64,000 bases of DNA, from the NCBI GenBank assembly GCA_037975125.1, contig JAJQOW010000243.1:1-64000 (forward strand), in the 5' to 3' direction. The DNA is from Latrodectus hesperus. Lineage: Eukaryota; Arthropoda; Arachnida; Araneae; Theridiidae. The notes under the pieces were generated by a model, which was not told the DNA's origin, did not search any database, and saw nothing but the letters and a program-made list of their open reading frames with translations. The position numbers and the translations under genes were made by a program. Positions 53,095 to 63,142 of this stretch are shown here, in pieces (position 1 is the stretch's first letter; each line of letters begins with the position of its first letter).

Positions 53095-53705
53095 GTTTGA
53101 GATGACATTTCATACGATTCCAGTTCACCTGTAGCTCGTATTCACGGCATTATAACAGCTCAAACTTACGTGGATTTTGTGTTGCGGCCGGTGACACTCC
53201 CCAACTTTCAAGGGGCACCTAATGCTCTTTATCAGCAGAATAACGTCTGTCTGCACATTGCACGGATTAGTCAATATGCCCTGCAAAATGTACGGCTTCT
53301 ACCCGGACCACCATGCTCTTTAGCTCGTTCCCTAATTGAAAACGTTTAGGATATGATTGAATGCAATTTGCAGACCCTGACACTACCACCTCAATAAGAT
53401 GCACTTTGGCAAAGAATTGATAAAAAGAATGGAGAACAATTCATCAGGACGTCATCCACACTCTCATTGATTCTATATCTAGATTTGTTGTTTGGTCTAT
53501 CACCGTCCACGGTGGTCCTACAGCCCTCTAGTTACTCGACCCTGTTCCTTCGCTCTGCAATTTTCCTTTCATTTCGAAAGACAGATCACTTATTGTTCGT
53601 TGTTTTTTTTTTACTCTGTTTGCCGAGATTCGTCACTTTCTGGTAACTCCTTGAGGTTGCATTTTCAATGTCTGGCAGTGTATAAATTTAGTTTTTACCT
53701 TTTTA
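53095..53705 (+). pseudogene. Tc1-like transposase 3' fragment
   Basis: The plus-strand frame from about 53,139 reads AQTYVDFVLRPVTLPNFQGA, then NALYQQNNVCLH, then LIENV and a stop, the C-terminal half of a Tc1-type transposase. The second catalytic Asp (expected in QQDN) is Asn. The final Glu is present, 32 residues later by my count. A TAG follows at IENV* and another TAA about 25 codons on. 53,480-53,705 is the probable 3' untranslated part. No terminal repeats are seen, so it is a fragment. It is much GC-richer than its surroundings. Confidence 0.85.
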
Positions 53706-54780
53706 TTACCTATTGTGAGGCAGTGAAAATTTTACTGCATTTTAAAATGAAGCTTATGCTTTAATTATAATCATACCTCACTTCTTTTTTATGCAAGAAA
53801 TTCAATACAGTATGGGTTAAAATGTAAAAATAAATTGATTAGAACATTATAAATATATGTATGTGATCCTAATTGAAATGTTAGGGACATAAGATCAGTT
53901 TCCCAAGCATTTCCCGAGAAGGAAACCAGAGAAATTGATATTTAGAAAGAAGAAAATCATTGAAGGTAATGTTAGTTGTTGGAATTCAACCGTTGCCTTG
54001 AAAGAATATTTCAAATTAAATGTATTATATGTCCCTATAGTTGCAAACTGAATTATTCGTCACGTACTTTATTGCTATTTTATCATGAATTTCATTCGGA
54101 TAATCAAAAAAATTTAATTATTTTCTTGAAAAATTTTCATTTTAATAAACCGGATAGAAGGGTTTTAAAATTGAAGACACATATCAAATAGTTTTTGATG
54201 AGTGTAGAACCGGTGAGTCAGTACAACAACGAATAGAAGTTACTCTAAATAAGTGAACACTTTTCCGAAACATACTCATACATTGCTATTTATTTAAGTA
54301 ATTTCTTCAATGTGCCGATCGCATATGGAAAAAAGCAACAAAAACAGTAAGAAAAATTAAACCACTCAGTCAAATTCATATTTTTAAAGGGAAAAACCAA
54401 CAAAAAATAAAAAAAACACTTAACCACTCAATGCCTATTTTGTTAACAATTAAGTGGTTGTTTCTTCAATCCAGTAGATCATGACCACGCTGCTTTATTA
54501 CAATTCTCATTTGTTTGAAATATCCATGACGTCAGATAACGTTTCACCTACGTTACATCATATTGAGACGACGTCATAAGTCCAACTTGTCTACAAATTT
54601 CCTGCTTGCAATAATCGCATTCTTCGAGTGGCAGCAAACAAGGCGAAGTTCACCATCTAATGTCTGAGAATATTGTTGAAATTCGTTTGGTTAATAAAAT
54701 GATTTCTTACATGAGGACCAAAGTATTGGTTTAAGAAGCCTTTTTTCATTGAATCAAGCCATTAACATATGGACTATAGA
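53705..54780. other. Block remnant and unassigned DNA
   Basis: 53,705-53,830 resembles 42,060-42,180. 53,830-54,340 is AT-rich without signal. 54,355-54,470 has several 'aaccact' / 'agtggtt' motifs in both orientations. 54,480-54,700 is GC-richer and may be the decayed 3' end of the hAT element that follows. Confidence 0.4.
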
Positions 54781-55850
54781 CAAAATTTAAAGAAGTTGAG
54801 AATATTGATCCAATTTCTTCGGTTCACAATACCAAATGATTTTTAATGAGGGAAATGATCCAAAGTTTAATTTCTTACCTGATTTTCCCACAGCCTCAAC
54901 TTTGTTTCAAAGGCTTGAATACATGAATACATTTGAATGACAATCAGATTTTTAACCTGTAACTTTAGATTTAGAACACTTAAGTTTATATTCATATTTA
55001 CCAAAAAAGCACTATCAAACCACCAGTCATTGTCATAATCAATTGGAATTACTTTTTTCTCTAACATGAACGCTTAAATAGAGTCACGTAATACAAAAAG
55101 TATTTCTAAAACTGCTCCTCGACTGAGCCAACGAACTTTGGTGAAATAAGGGAGATCAGAAAACTTTTCGACCAAATCTTGTAAAGACTGCCTGAACTGT
55201 CGGTGATTTAGTCGTCTGCTCCTTATAAATTTACTATTTTAATTATATGTTGCATGACAAGGTCCATTTTTAAATGTTTGGATGCTAATGATTTCTGATG
55301 AATTATATAGTGAAATTCCACAAAATTCACTGATGTTTTCTTTTTTAATGTAGTTACAACGCCCGATTGTTTACCATCCATTGCAGGAGCGCCATCAGTT
55401 GTTGTGCTGCTAAATATATTCCACTCGAGTTCATATTCGATAATTAAATGCTCAATTGCAGAATAAATATCATTTTTGCTGTTGCAGTACCTGTTAATGG
55501 AAAACACTTTAATAGTTCTTCAGTTATTTCAAAGTTACAGTTAATGCCTCGTACAAAAACAGCAAGTTGAACAGTATCAATAGTATCAGGGCTCTCGTCA
55601 ACAGCCAGTGAAAAGTTTGAAAATTCCTCAATTTTCTCCTTTAGTTGAAGAGAACCAAATTTTGAGATAAATCATATATTCTTGAAGCAACAGTGTTTCT
55701 TGACAAGGAAATATTTTGAATTATTGACTTTTGAAATGGAAATGAAACACCGACAACTTTCAACAAACAGTCTTTAATAATATCGCAATGGCTTACCTTT
55801 TCATTCTATGAAAAAATATGCAATTTCCCAAGCAAGTAGAAGAACATTTG
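54780..55850 (-). pseudogene. hAT transposase (ZBED5/FAM200-like), broken
   Basis: Minus strand, through frameshifts: an N-terminal-side stretch ISLSRNTVASRI, then SLAVDESPDTIDTVQLAVFV (the hAT catalytic-core 'DEStD..d..QL..f.r'), then TTDGAPAMDGKQSGVV and FHYIIHQKSLASK, then KVRWLSRGAVLEIL, and finally a C-terminal part (NLKLQVKNLIVIQMY). This order matches DUF4371/hAT proteins of the ZBED5/GTF2IRD2 type. It has at least two frameshifts (near 55,480-55,500 and 55,210-55,220) and a stop after LRDSI near 55,073. The BED zinc finger and terminal repeats were not found. Confidence 0.88.
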
Positions 55851-56518
55851 CGTACATTCATTTAAACATTTTATTTAACTGAATGAATGTCATGCTTTTA
55901 CAGTTGACATATAGAGAGTATTAACACGTTTTTAGAACGATTTCGATTAAGAATTTTAAAAATAAATCTGTTTTACAACAAAAATGTTTTTCAACAGCTT
56001 ATTATTTGAAATGAAAAATATCGTCTGCTACTTTTAAATTCATTCTTCTTTCAAAATGTCGCATGTAAACAAGCTGTGGATTAAATTATATGTTTTTGCG
56101 CTTTCCGAAGAGAAATATTCTTATTCCAGGATTCACAAAAACGTTGTGAAATGCATGGTATTAAAATTTCTAAGTGCAAAATAAGCAACATTATTAATCG
56201 GACTGGTAAAAACTGTCAATCATTATTTCTACATGGTAAGAAGACTCCAAACGAATATCCGAAAAAAGTACGTACAGTTTCAAATATTTCTAAAGTGAAA
56301 TCCCTGGTAACAAGAGAAAATCCACCAACACAGAAATCAATTTCAAAGTCTTTAGATACATCTGTTGCAACAATAAATAAAATAATAAATCAAGATTTAC
56401 AACTTGAAAAAGCTAAAAAATATAATATTCACCAGCTTTTGCCAAGGCATGTGGCTCAACGCAAAAGATTTTGTAGAATCCTGTATGAAAACCATTTAGC
56501 TGGAAATAAATGAAAATA

Positions 56519-58450
56519 CAGGGTGATTATAAAAAAACTTTGCCAACATCTGCACTTCTAGCGTCCATTCTATTTAACCGATCAAGATGATACTTCAAAT
56601 ATAGTTCTTTTGATATATGCGCTCGAGATTCTGTGAATGGCAACACAGTGGTCCTCGCGGTTACAGTTATAGTGACAGAAACTCGAAATTTTCGAATGGC
56701 AACGCCTACTTTTTACCATCGCAAAATGTTCAGCACATGCGAAAACCCTAAATAGCGTTGAAACGGTACCGATATGTCCGAAAACCGACGTGTTATACAC
56801 ATACAAACAGTTCTTCAAGGCGCACGAAGGAATAATGCATACGACAGAGACAAGACACTGCTCAATGATGAGAACACATAGAGAAAAAAATCTTTAGTAA
56901 TTTCAAACATTTTCCACATGAGTGCCATCACAGGCAATTACGCATTGCATGCGGGAGTCGGTGGACAATGTCGCTGCACGCAACATGGCACGAGGGATGT
57001 TTCCAATCTCACGCCGTATAGAATCCTTTAAGTCCGACAATGTTTGAGGATTGCACAGATAAACTCTGGATTTGAGATAGCCCCAAAACCAGAAATCCAT
57101 AGGCGTCAGATCTGGGGATCACGCAGGCCACGGAAAAGGATAATAGCGTGAGATGATGCGATCACCAAAATGCTGATCCAGGAGCCTTTTAACTGACCTC
57201 GCTATTTGTGGAGGTGCGCCATCTTGCATCCAAACAATGTCATTGAGTGCATTCAGCCGACGCAACTCCGGTAAGACATAATTTTTCAGCATGGCTGCAT
57301 ACCGAGGGCCCGTTACAGAACATGTTGCAGGGCCAGTCGGGGTCGTTTCCTCAAAGAAGAACGGGCCCAGAACAAATGTAGCTGTAATGCCGCACCACGC
57401 AGTCACTTTGGCGTCAAATAATGGTACTGGCGCCACAGCATGAGGATTCGTCTCTCCCCAGTGCACACAATTCTTTGTGTTAATGCTGCCATTTAAGGTG
57501 AAATGCGCCTCGTCCGTCCATAGTATGCGAAGTGGCCAGTCGTTATCCGCATCATATCGTAACAAAAATGCATTTGCGAAGTCCAGACGTTGTTGTGGGT
57601 CACCCGGCTCCAACATCTGGACGCGCTGGAACCGATAGGGAAACATGTGAAGTACCGAGCGCAAGAGCTTGCGGACCGTTGAGTTCGGAATATCCAACAC
57701 GCGCGCTATGCCTCTTGCGGTTTCTGTGTGTCCTGCAGTCACTGTATGGTGCACTTCCATGACAACGTCCTCAGAAACAGTTGGCCGTCCGGAGCGCTGT
57801 TTGTCACAGGTGCAGCCTGTATCTTCGAATTTCCGCACTAAATCACGCAGAGCTTGCAGAGTACATGGGCCGCGTCGTTGTCGATGATTGCGGCGATACA
57901 CACGCAAGGCTTCCGCAGCGTTCATCCCATTTTGGTAATAGAGTTTGATCAATTCACCGCGAACTTTCCTAGGAAGACTCATATCGTCGGCATGTGCGAG
58001 TTCCCGAATGACGACTTCGCATACCCGCTTGGTATTTTATAGGTTTCTTACGCTGAATATCTGGCGACCGGCGTTCTGTGATTGGTTTCTTGACTCTGTC
58101 ACATGCAAATTTATTGCGTGCGCCCAGATCGTGTTTTATTGGCCGGTTTTCAGAACTCTTTTTTGTGTTTGCAGAACACGTCCGTTTTTAGACATATCGG
58201 TACCGTTTCAACGCTATTTAGGGTTTTCGCATGTGCTGAACATTTTGCGATGGTAAAAAGTAGACGTTGCCATTCGAAAATTTCGAGTTTCTGTCATTAT
58301 AACTGTAACCGCGAGGGCCATTGTGTTGCCATTCACAGAATTTCGAGCGCATATCTCAAAAGAACTATATTTGAAATATCATCTTGATCGGTTAAATAGA
58401 ATGGACGCTAGAAGTGCAGATGTTGGCAAAGCTTTTTTATAATCACGCTG
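56519..58450 (-). mobile_element. DD41D mariner-superfamily element with about 280-bp inverted repeats, 1,932 bp
   Basis: Inserted at a TA of the outer element: TA at 56,517-56,518 and 58,451-58,452. Ends begin cagggtgattataaaa (left) and cagcgtgattataaaa (right complement). Similarity between the ends runs inward for about 280 bp (56,519-56,800 against 58,170-58,450) with roughly ten mismatches, much longer than the 28-bp repeats of the host element. The base composition is clearly GC-richer than the surroundings. The transposase lies between the repeats on the minus strand. Confidence 0.93.
56903..57982 (-). pseudogene. DUF4817-type DD41D transposase with one in-frame stop
   Basis: Starts at ATG 57,982 (MSLPRKVRGEL). 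The N-terminal DUF4817/helix-turn-helix part covers about residues 1-110 with the linker SGRPTVS (64-70). Catalytic residues are Asp157 (LWTDEAHF), Asp254 (WMQDGAPP) and Asp296 (PMDFWFWG), so 41 residues separate the last two. Residue 288, usually Arg in 'WPARSPDL', is TGA. The frame otherwise continues unbroken to a stop at 56,903-56,905, giving 359 codon positions, a full length. One CGA-to-TGA transition would explain the only disabling change. It is the best-preserved protein in the window. It could be translated only to residue 287, which lacks the third Asp. Confidence 0.93.
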
Positions 58451-59063
58451 TACATTGTGACACTTGATGAAACATGGGATTACCTAAATGAGTGCAATAA
58501 AAAAGGTTTTTTTACTATAGAAAACGAGGAAAAAAAATGTTAAAATCAACTCATCATACTATCAAGAGAAAAGGTTTTACGTCCAATATTTACAGAAGAT
58601 ATTCCACTTCTTTATCCCAAAGACTTTCAAAGAGTGAAACATCAACAAGATCGTAAAGCTACAAGTGATACTTTGAAAACTACCACTGCATACCTTGAAA
58701 AAATGAAGATTAATACAGGTATTGCATGTGTAACTTTTCAACATATTCCTCTGAAGTCCCATGACATTTCAGCTATGGACTATTGTGCCTTTGGTCTCTT
58801 AAAAAGAGCTCTTTCCAAACCCACCACGATGGATGGAAATCTCATCGACCATGGAATTCACGATGCTGACAGTCCAGAAAAAAGGCTATCAGATCCAGCA
58901 TTTTAAAAAATAGTCTTTACATTTTAAATATTAATTAAAAAGCCCCAAAATCGTTCTAAAAATGTGTTAATACCCTTCTGTTCTTTTGCAGGCATTTAAT
59001 ATTTCGTATCAAAATAATTTTTAATAATTCATTAAATTTTTCTTAAACATGATCTATTATGTA

Positions 59064-60569
59064 CACTGCTCAAAACAATTAAAGGATATTGCGATTTTAG
59101 GTGAATCTTGTGGCTGGGAAACTTTTTAGCTGATTGATACATGGTCGACAGACGTAGTAGGTTATATGAGAATAAATTACACATGTTTGGCAGAAAAAAA
59201 TGTATTTTATTGCGCATTTGTGTACAAAAGGAAAAAAACACAACTTGTGTATATAAGAAAAAAAGAATAAGAAAAGGTGTTGTTTACATAGGAAGTCATT
59301 TTCAGCAAGGGGTATGGTTTCCACGGATGACCAGCAACGTTGAACACCTTTGAAGTATGGAGTCAATGAGGCTATTAATCACGAGTTGGGGTATTCTGTC
59401 CCAATCTTCCAGAAGAGCTCTATCCTCTTCTTGGAGAGTTTGTCAGGGTGGTTGGTGGCCAGCAACTCGTCTTTCTAGAGCGTCCCAAACGTGCTCTATT
59501 GGATGCATGTCTGGTGAACACGCTGGCCATTCCAATCGTACGATTCCTTCCTTGAAAAGGAAATCCTCCACCAGGTTAGCACGATGTGGTTTGCAGTTAT
59601 CGTCCATTAAAATTAAGATATCCGATTGCTGCAGCATATCCGATTGCTGCAGCGTAAGGGACTACAATAGGTCTGAGGATCTCATCCCTATATTCGTGAC
59701 CAGTCAGAGGTCCATCTCGAATGATATAGAGATCTGTGCGCCCGTCAATGGAGATGCCACTATACACCAACACTCCCCCACCAGCAAATCTGACACTTTC
59801 GTGCACGAACGCTGGATTATTCGTACTGCCACGGTGCCTCCAGATGAAAATACGCCTATTATCAGGATGAACAAAAAAACGGGACCCGTCAGAAAAAAGA
59901 ACATTGCTCCATTCATTTCCTCTCCAGTTCAAATGCTCTGTTGCCCACTCCCAGCGGTCGCGTCGATGGCCTGATGTTATTTAACACATACCATCGGTCT
60001 GTGAGCATACAGACCTACACCATGGAGCCGGTTTCGGACAGTCTGAGTTGAAACCGTGGTGTCAGTAGCCGAGCGAAGATGTGGTTGGAGAAGAGTAGCG
60101 TTCATATTTCGGTGTCTCCGAGCCGTCTACGACCTTGCCCTGGCCTTTGACCTGCACTTCCAGTCTCCAAAAAACGGTTCCAAATCCTGGAAATCACACT
60201 TTGTAACACTCCAATGGCTTGCGCTATTCCGGCTTGGATTTGGCCCCCTTCTAACCTACCAACAACTATCAAAGCTTCTGAATCGGTTTAATGACTTCGC
60301 TAAGACATCGTACTCATCGAAACAAAGCAGTCACTGAATACCGATCATCGTTGTATTCATTGTTTTTTATTCAGTTGAAAGTCAAATTTCATTCACTGCC
60401 GCTGAAGTGACGTTTTTGACGTCGAACTCAAAATTAGCATATTCCACAGTTTGAAAATCAGAAAAATTTTCCTTTGTGATTCTTTTCTTCCATTTTCAGA
60501 AAAAAAATTTTCTTTTATATCTTTATTTTCTGTGAAACTTACAATATCCTTTAATTGTTTTGAGCAATG
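59064..60569 (-). mobile_element. Tc1-like element, 1,506 bp, both ends present
   Basis: Inverted repeats of about 27 bp with one mismatch (left cactgctcaaaacaatta; right complement cattgctcaaaacaatta) are flanked by TA at 59,062-59,063 and 60,570-60,571. It encodes a broken DD34E transposase on the minus strand. It lies 83 bp beyond the end of the nested mariner pair. Confidence 0.93.
59443..60330 (-). pseudogene. Tc1-like DD34E transposase, broken
   Basis: Minus strand from about 60,330: an N-terminal helix-turn-helix region (RLEGGQIQAGIAQAIGVLQS, SRIWNRFLETGSAGQRPGQG), then a damaged linker, then LNWRGNEWSNVLFSDGSRFF with the first Asp (59,597-59,932). After a frameshift near 59,615-59,620 come MDDNCKPHRA with the second Asp and SPDMHPIEHVWDAL with the Glu (59,443-59,637). 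The spacing of the last two is 34 residues. An 18-bp tandem duplication at 59,618-59,653 adds six residues. A further break near 60,075-60,115 separates the N-terminal half. Inactive. Confidence 0.9.
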
Positions 60570-60571
60570 TA

Positions 60572-62190
60572 TTTTGGGATTATTATATACTTTATTTCAC
60601 GTTTTGCACACTTTTGTTTTCAAAAACACTATTCTATTTCCATCGTTCATATTTGTATTTTTTGATATTTTAAACAATGAATAGGAGATGCGATCCACAA
60701 AATGATTTTACTTGTACTTGTTGCGTTGCGTACCCCCCCTTAAAAGGTATATTCTTCACAATAAACAAGAACAGAAAAAGATGTCAATGAACGGTCCTGT
60801 TAATAACCACGCCAAATTTCACAATATGGGATTTTACCTTTAGAACCAATTTGGGGCACTTGAAAACGTTTACTAAAAAGTTCCTGTGCAAAGAAAGTAA
60901 CAATTTCTCCATTTACTTACTAACATACGTATAGCTATGGAACATTGCCAAAATGCAATATTCCACGATATCACCTTCACGTCTACATATGCATACTCGG
61001 CTCCTTAAAAACCATTAAAATCTATATATAATATGTTTTATTTTAAGAACTGGTATAAATATTTTTTTACTCGTGCACTTTGTAATTAAATGCGATCAAA
61101 AATAAACTCTTTCAAATGCCTGTGATAAATTTACAAAATTCTGATCAAACTGTTTTACAAATTTCGCATAATAGAATAAATTAAATATTCTCTATACAAA
61201 CAATGAATAATTGACGTAATCAAGTATCACTGAAGTTGATATTAATTATTTCGTATGCATAATTAATATTTTCCACTCTTTTTCTAATATTGATCTAATG
61301 TTAATTTATTTCTAACTTATTTTAACATCTTTCTTTTAGTGCATTGTTATTGAAATTTACACATTAATGCATAATTTTTTTCTCTGAAGAGCAAGATAAT
61401 ACATGTTTGCTTGTTTAAATATTTTGCTAAAGAAGAAAGGACATCTGTTCAATTTCTCAGGAAAGGCATGTCTAACATGAAGATTTTCTTAGCAGATTAA
61501 CAAGTTGATACGAAATATGCGTGATCATAAGAATTTGTGCATTTAGGTTATCTAGAAGATTACAAGAATCTGAAGAAATACGGAATGTACTAGTGTTGGA
61601 TTGTGTAGGTTTTTCAAAGAATTTTTTCGATATTTTACTCGAAAAATAATTTATAAGCACCTTATATGTTCAGTAAGCTTCTTTGATAGTCGAAGAAAGA
61701 TGAAAAAATAGAAAGTTTCTTAAATAACAAGATAGAAAGTTAAAAATAATGAGGTAATAAATCAACAAAATATATAAGAGAAGTTTAAAAATAAGAAGTT
61801 TAAGAAGAAGAATAAAATAAATCTAAGGTTTATTATGATAAATAATCTTCGAGTCACAGTTGTTATCCCTAATCTAAGTTAGTTTTTTATTTATTTTATA
61901 ATTATGACACGAATAGATAAAAAAAAGGCTTTGCTCGGACTGAAATATGTTAATATAAAAATTTTATGTTAAATCTGTACTATATATTCTGAGGATAACT
62001 ATACAGTGGTGTACATTTTCCATTGCGTAATATACATTGAAAAACGGGCATAATAAATTATGAACATCGATTCAAAAACATGATGATTTAGATAGAACTG
62101 TATTTTTAACTGAATTTGAAGGAAATGCATTCGCTTTTAGTTGCTCAGAACTAAGCCTTAACGAAGGCCGATAAAAATGTATATAAACAG
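60572..62190. other. AT-rich DNA, nothing recognised
   Basis: No coding or repeat signal that I can support. It does not obviously match the duplicated blocks seen up to 53 kb. Confidence 0.45.
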
Positions 62191-62191
62191 C

Positions 62192-62880
62192 CCATCAGAT
62201 ATTTTTCATTCAATCGATATTTCAGATATTTAAAATAACTTCATTTCTTTTCAATATTGAAGTTTTCTTTTGAACAAAACAGATTGCAAAGTTCTAAATT
62301 AAAAGCCGTTAAGTGATTTGTGACGAATGTTGAGCATATTGTTCAGTAATATGTAGTGGATAATTTCCAGGAAAATTTTACATGAGAGATTATTCATGCA
62401 TTTCTATAAGATAATTTCCAGATATCCATCAGATATTTTTCCTTAAATCGATTTTTCGAATAATTAAAATAACTTCATTTTTTCTTACGGAATTTTGTTG
62501 GAATAAAATGGATTGTAAGGTTCCAAATTAAAAGCCTTTAAATTATTTTTGACAAGTATTGAGAATATTATTCATTAATATGTAGTGAATGATTTCCAGG
62601 GAGAAAATTTTACACGAGAGATTATTCATGCATTTCTATCAGATATTTTTCAGATATCCATCAGATATCCATCAGATATTTTTCATTAAATCGATCTTTT
62701 GAAGAATTACTTTATTTCTTTTTTTATAGATTTTTTCCAATAAAGCGGATTGTAAGGTTCTATATGAAAAGCCTTTAAAGGATTTGTGATAAATATTGAG
62801 CATATCATTCAGTAAAATGTAGTGGATAATTTCCAGGAAGAAAATTTTACACTGGACATTATTCATGCACTTCTAATGCT
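62192..62880. repeat. Three tandem units of about 234-243 bp
   Basis: Units start at 62,192, 62,426 and 62,669, each with ccatcagatatttttc. They share 'aaatcgat', 'ggattgtaaggttc', 'aaaagcctttaa', 'tagtggataatttccagg' and 'attattcatgcatttcta' with substitutions. A smaller 'gatatccatca' repetition marks the junction of units 2 and 3. Noncoding. Confidence 0.9.
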
Positions 62881-63142
62881 AATATATTTAATCAGTAGGA
62901 TGAATTGTTATTTTCCAATGGAAGAAACAGAAAAAAATAAACACTTAATTGCCCACCATATAATTATATGCAAAATACAACAAATCAATTAAATAAATTA
63001 ATTAGTGTTATATCTGTTCCTTTTCATGAGAAAACTGATTTCTTATGACCAAACACTCCTTTTTAATTTATAACATTATGAAAAATGAATACAAATATTT
63101 TTGCACTTAAATATTATCTTTGCTCTAGTAATTATAAAATTA
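62880..63142. other. AT-rich spacer
   Basis: Nothing recognised between the tandem repeat and LINE copy D. Confidence 0.4.

Larger units (their letters stand above)
56056..58950 (+). pseudogene. Transposase of the interrupted mariner-like element
   Basis: The first part (56,056-56,515) begins with an ATG reading MSHVNKLWIKLYVF. After a shift near 56,150 it continues as a 120-codon open frame (56,151-56,513) containing KSISKSLDTSVATINKIINQ and HQLLPRHVAQRKRFC. A lost G ends it just before the inserted element. The rest follows from 58,453 with TLDETW, a deletion, then ATSDTLKT and AMDYCAFGLLKRAL. The third catalytic Asp is kept, unlike in the 33-kb copy. The QDK of the second position is changed to QDR in a shifted frame. 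Inactive. Confidence 0.82.
55912..58980 (+). mobile_element. Mariner-like element, second copy, interrupted by another transposon
   Basis: Same family as 32,799-34,094. The left end tagagagtattaacacg and the right end (complement starting cagaagggtattaacac) are diverged versions of its terminal repeats. TA precedes the left end (55,910-55,911) and TT follows the right. Removing the inner element (56,519-58,450 and one TA) leaves about 1,135 bp, some 160 bp shorter than the first copy, mostly through a deletion near 58,535. It is older than the first copy judging by damage to the ends. Confidence 0.9.

Noticed and set aside
57532..58387. Several plus-strand frames over the DD41D element
   Set aside because: They are shadows of the minus-strand transposase and of the right inverted repeat. 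Codon content fits the minus-strand reading.
59357..59974. 205-codon plus-strand frame
   Set aside because: Antisense shadow of the Tc1-like transposase, whose minus-strand motifs (D, D, E) are clear.
62170..62225. TATA-box-like tatataaaca ahead of the tandem repeat, possible promoter
   Set aside because: Such motifs are expected by chance at this base composition, and no downstream gene was found.
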